Below, one piece after another: positions 4,771 through 5,296 of a stretch of 5,296 nucleotides of DNA. The DNA comes from an uncultured Brevibacterium sp. (lineage in GTDB: Bacteria > Actinomycetota > Actinomycetes > Actinomycetales > Brevibacteriaceae): assembly GCA_943914815.1 (NCBI GenBank), contig CALUDL010000105.1, positions 1 through 5,296 of the forward strand, written 5' to 3'. A program made the position numbers and the translations under genes. Positions within the stretch are counted from its first letter, which is position 1. Each line of letters begins with the position of its first letter. The notes beneath the pieces were generated by a model, which saw only the letters and a program-made list of their open reading frames with translations, was not told the DNA's origin and made no database searches.

Positions 4771-5296
4771 ATGGCGCGTATCAGGACGATCAAACCGCAG
4801 TTCTGGAGCACCCCAGGAATCGAAACATTAGACCCGATGTGGCGGCTGCTCTATGTGGCCATGTGGAACTGGGCCGACGACTACGGACGGGGCACGGCAG
4901 AGGCTCGCGAACTGATGGGTTTTGTGTTCCCCAGGGATGAGGATATGACCCTCGAAGAGTTCCGCCGAGGACTCGGGGGAATCCGCCGAGTATTCGGTGT
5001 GGAGTTTTACACAGTCGGCGGACGCTCGTACTACTCCATCCCCACATGGGAGAAGCACCAAAAAATCGACAAGCGCTCAAAGTTTCAACATCCCGGCCCA
5101 GAAGAGGGCGAACCCTACGACCCAGAGGTAAAACCCCAGGTCAGAGACAGTATCGGCGGACACTCGGGGGAATCCGCCGAGTATTCGGAGGAATCCGGGA
5201 GTAGGAATAAGGAAGTAGGAATAGAGGAAGTAGGAAGTAATAACAAGTCGGAAGTCGCAGGCGACGATTCCGACGCGGCGAACGTCCTACCACTCA
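4771..5296 (+). CDS. Phage replication initiator / helix-turn-helix protein (3' end beyond window)
   Basis: Open from the ATG at 4771 to the window edge, 175 codons seen with no stop. The N-terminus (MARIRTIKPQFWSTPGIETL), then WRLLYVAMWNWADDYGRG (34-51), an acidic helix (MTLEEFRRGLGGIRRVFGVEFY, 69-90), and IPTWEKHQKIDKRSKF (100-115) are of the kind of phage protein annotated as replication initiator or DnaD/DnaT-like helix-turn-helix protein; the W-x-x-H-Q-x-x-D-K-R-S-K block is the best hallmark. From about residue 118 the sequence is an acidic linker rich in Glu, Ser and Gly, with heptad-spaced repeats (GGHSGE, SAEYSEE, SGSRNKE). The C-terminal part is not seen. By analogy with lambda O, it would bind the origin and recruit the host helicase. 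The gene holds DNA repeats that look like its own origin (separate entries). Family assignment is good; mechanism is inferred. Confidence 0.85.
   Translation, partial: MARIRTIKPQFWSTPGIETLDPMWRLLYVAMWNWADDYGRGTAEARELMGFVFPRDEDMTLEEFRRGLGGIRRVFGVEFYTVGGRSYYSIPTWEKHQKIDKRSKFQHPGPEEGEPYDPEVKPQVRDSIGGHSGESAEYSEESGSRNKEVGIEEVGSNNKSEVAGDDSDAANVLPL
4961..5002 (+). repeat. Repeat cluster 1: two 21-bp units (candidate iterons)
   Basis: Two adjoining 21-bp units (4961-4981 and 4982-5002) share a 16-base core. Unit 1 is TCCGCCGAGGACTCGG and unit 2 TCCGCCGAGTATTCGG, differing at 2 of 16 positions. Each core contains an inverted repeat (CCGAG/CTCGG or CCGA/TCGG). Across the junction lies a 19-base near-palindrome, CTCGGGGGAATCCGCCGAG (4972-4990), with 8 of 9 pairs matched. 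The spacing of 21 bp is two helical turns, which would place bound proteins on one face. The region encodes FRRGLGG-IRRVFGV, within the initiator's folded part. Confidence 0.75.
5152..5214 (+). repeat. Repeat cluster 2: 21-bp units (candidate iterons)
   Basis: Unit 5173-5193 carries the identical core TCCGCCGAGTATTCGG. The unit before it (5152-5172) matches unit 1 of the first cluster at 15 of 21 positions, including all of its last 11. The following unit (5194-5214) is partial, beginning TCCGGGAGTA and ending AAGGAA. The same 19-base near-palindrome recurs at 5163-5181. An inverted copy of the core octamer, TCGGCGGA, lies at 5153-5160 and another at 5015-5022, between the clusters, giving five exact octamer copies in both orientations. 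Encoded residues are the linker part IGGHSGE-SAEYSEE-SGSRNKE, so the DNA rather than the protein is what the two clusters share. Confidence 0.75.
5201..5247 (+). other. Purine-rich, AT-richer tract with GTAGGAA repeats (candidate unwinding element)
   Basis: Directly after the second repeat cluster, 47 bases hold only 17 G/C and 8 pyrimidines on the + strand, in contrast to the GC-rich surroundings. GTAGGAA occurs at 5201-5207, 5215-5221 and 5230-5236, 14 and 15 bases apart, followed by GTAATAA (5237-5243). In lambda an AT-rich, strand-asymmetric tract follows the O-binding iterons inside gene O and is the first region to melt; the same order here suggests a similar role. The tract encodes the linker sequence around NKEVGIEEVGSNN. 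The role is inferred. Confidence 0.5.

Overview
This is a stretch of the early/recombination region of a temperate bacteriophage or prophage, most probably of a high-GC Gram-positive (actinobacterial) host. Three things point there: the gene set (BRO-N/KilAC antirepressor, HTH_17 protein, YqaJ-type nuclease, RecT annealase, RusA resolvase, HNH-like protein, phage replication initiator), tightly packed same-strand genes with mostly G/C third codon positions, and a replication initiator whose opening (MARIRTIKPQFW) and W-E-K-H-Q-K-x-D-K-R-S-K motif are of a type I associate with actinophages. The exact host cannot be named from the sequence. No integrase, structural gene, tRNA or CRISPR array is visible.

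Layout, all on the + strand. The window opens with the tail of an unidentified gene and a 72-residue hypothetical protein (63-281). A short intergenic region (282-357) holds a GC-rich hairpin with terminator character on the opposite strand. The antirepressor follows (358-1137), then a chain of genes joined by ATGA stop/start overlaps: a small acidic helical protein (1134-1334), a two-segment membrane protein (1331-1510), a small helix-turn-helix protein (1507-1680), the YqaJ-family nuclease (1677-2714) and a 102-residue hypothetical protein (2711-3019). Two membrane microproteins (24 and 44 residues) lie before the RecT annealase (3253-3969), which overlaps the RusA resolvase (3962-4441). An HNH-fold protein that has lost its key histidines (4445-4759) and a replication initiator cut by the window end (4771-5296) complete the series.

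Together the nuclease and annealase form a two-component recombination system of the Red/RecET kind, RusA would resolve branched intermediates, and the initiator would start replication. The antirepressor and HTH protein are probable switch or excision regulators. The most interesting structure is inside the initiator gene. Units of 21 bp with internal dyad symmetry occur in two clusters 191 bp apart, so that an identical 27-bp stretch is read in two different frames. The second cluster is followed by a purine-rich, AT-richer tract with repeated GTAGGAA. This resembles the plan of the lambda origin inside gene O and is a good candidate for the phage replication origin.
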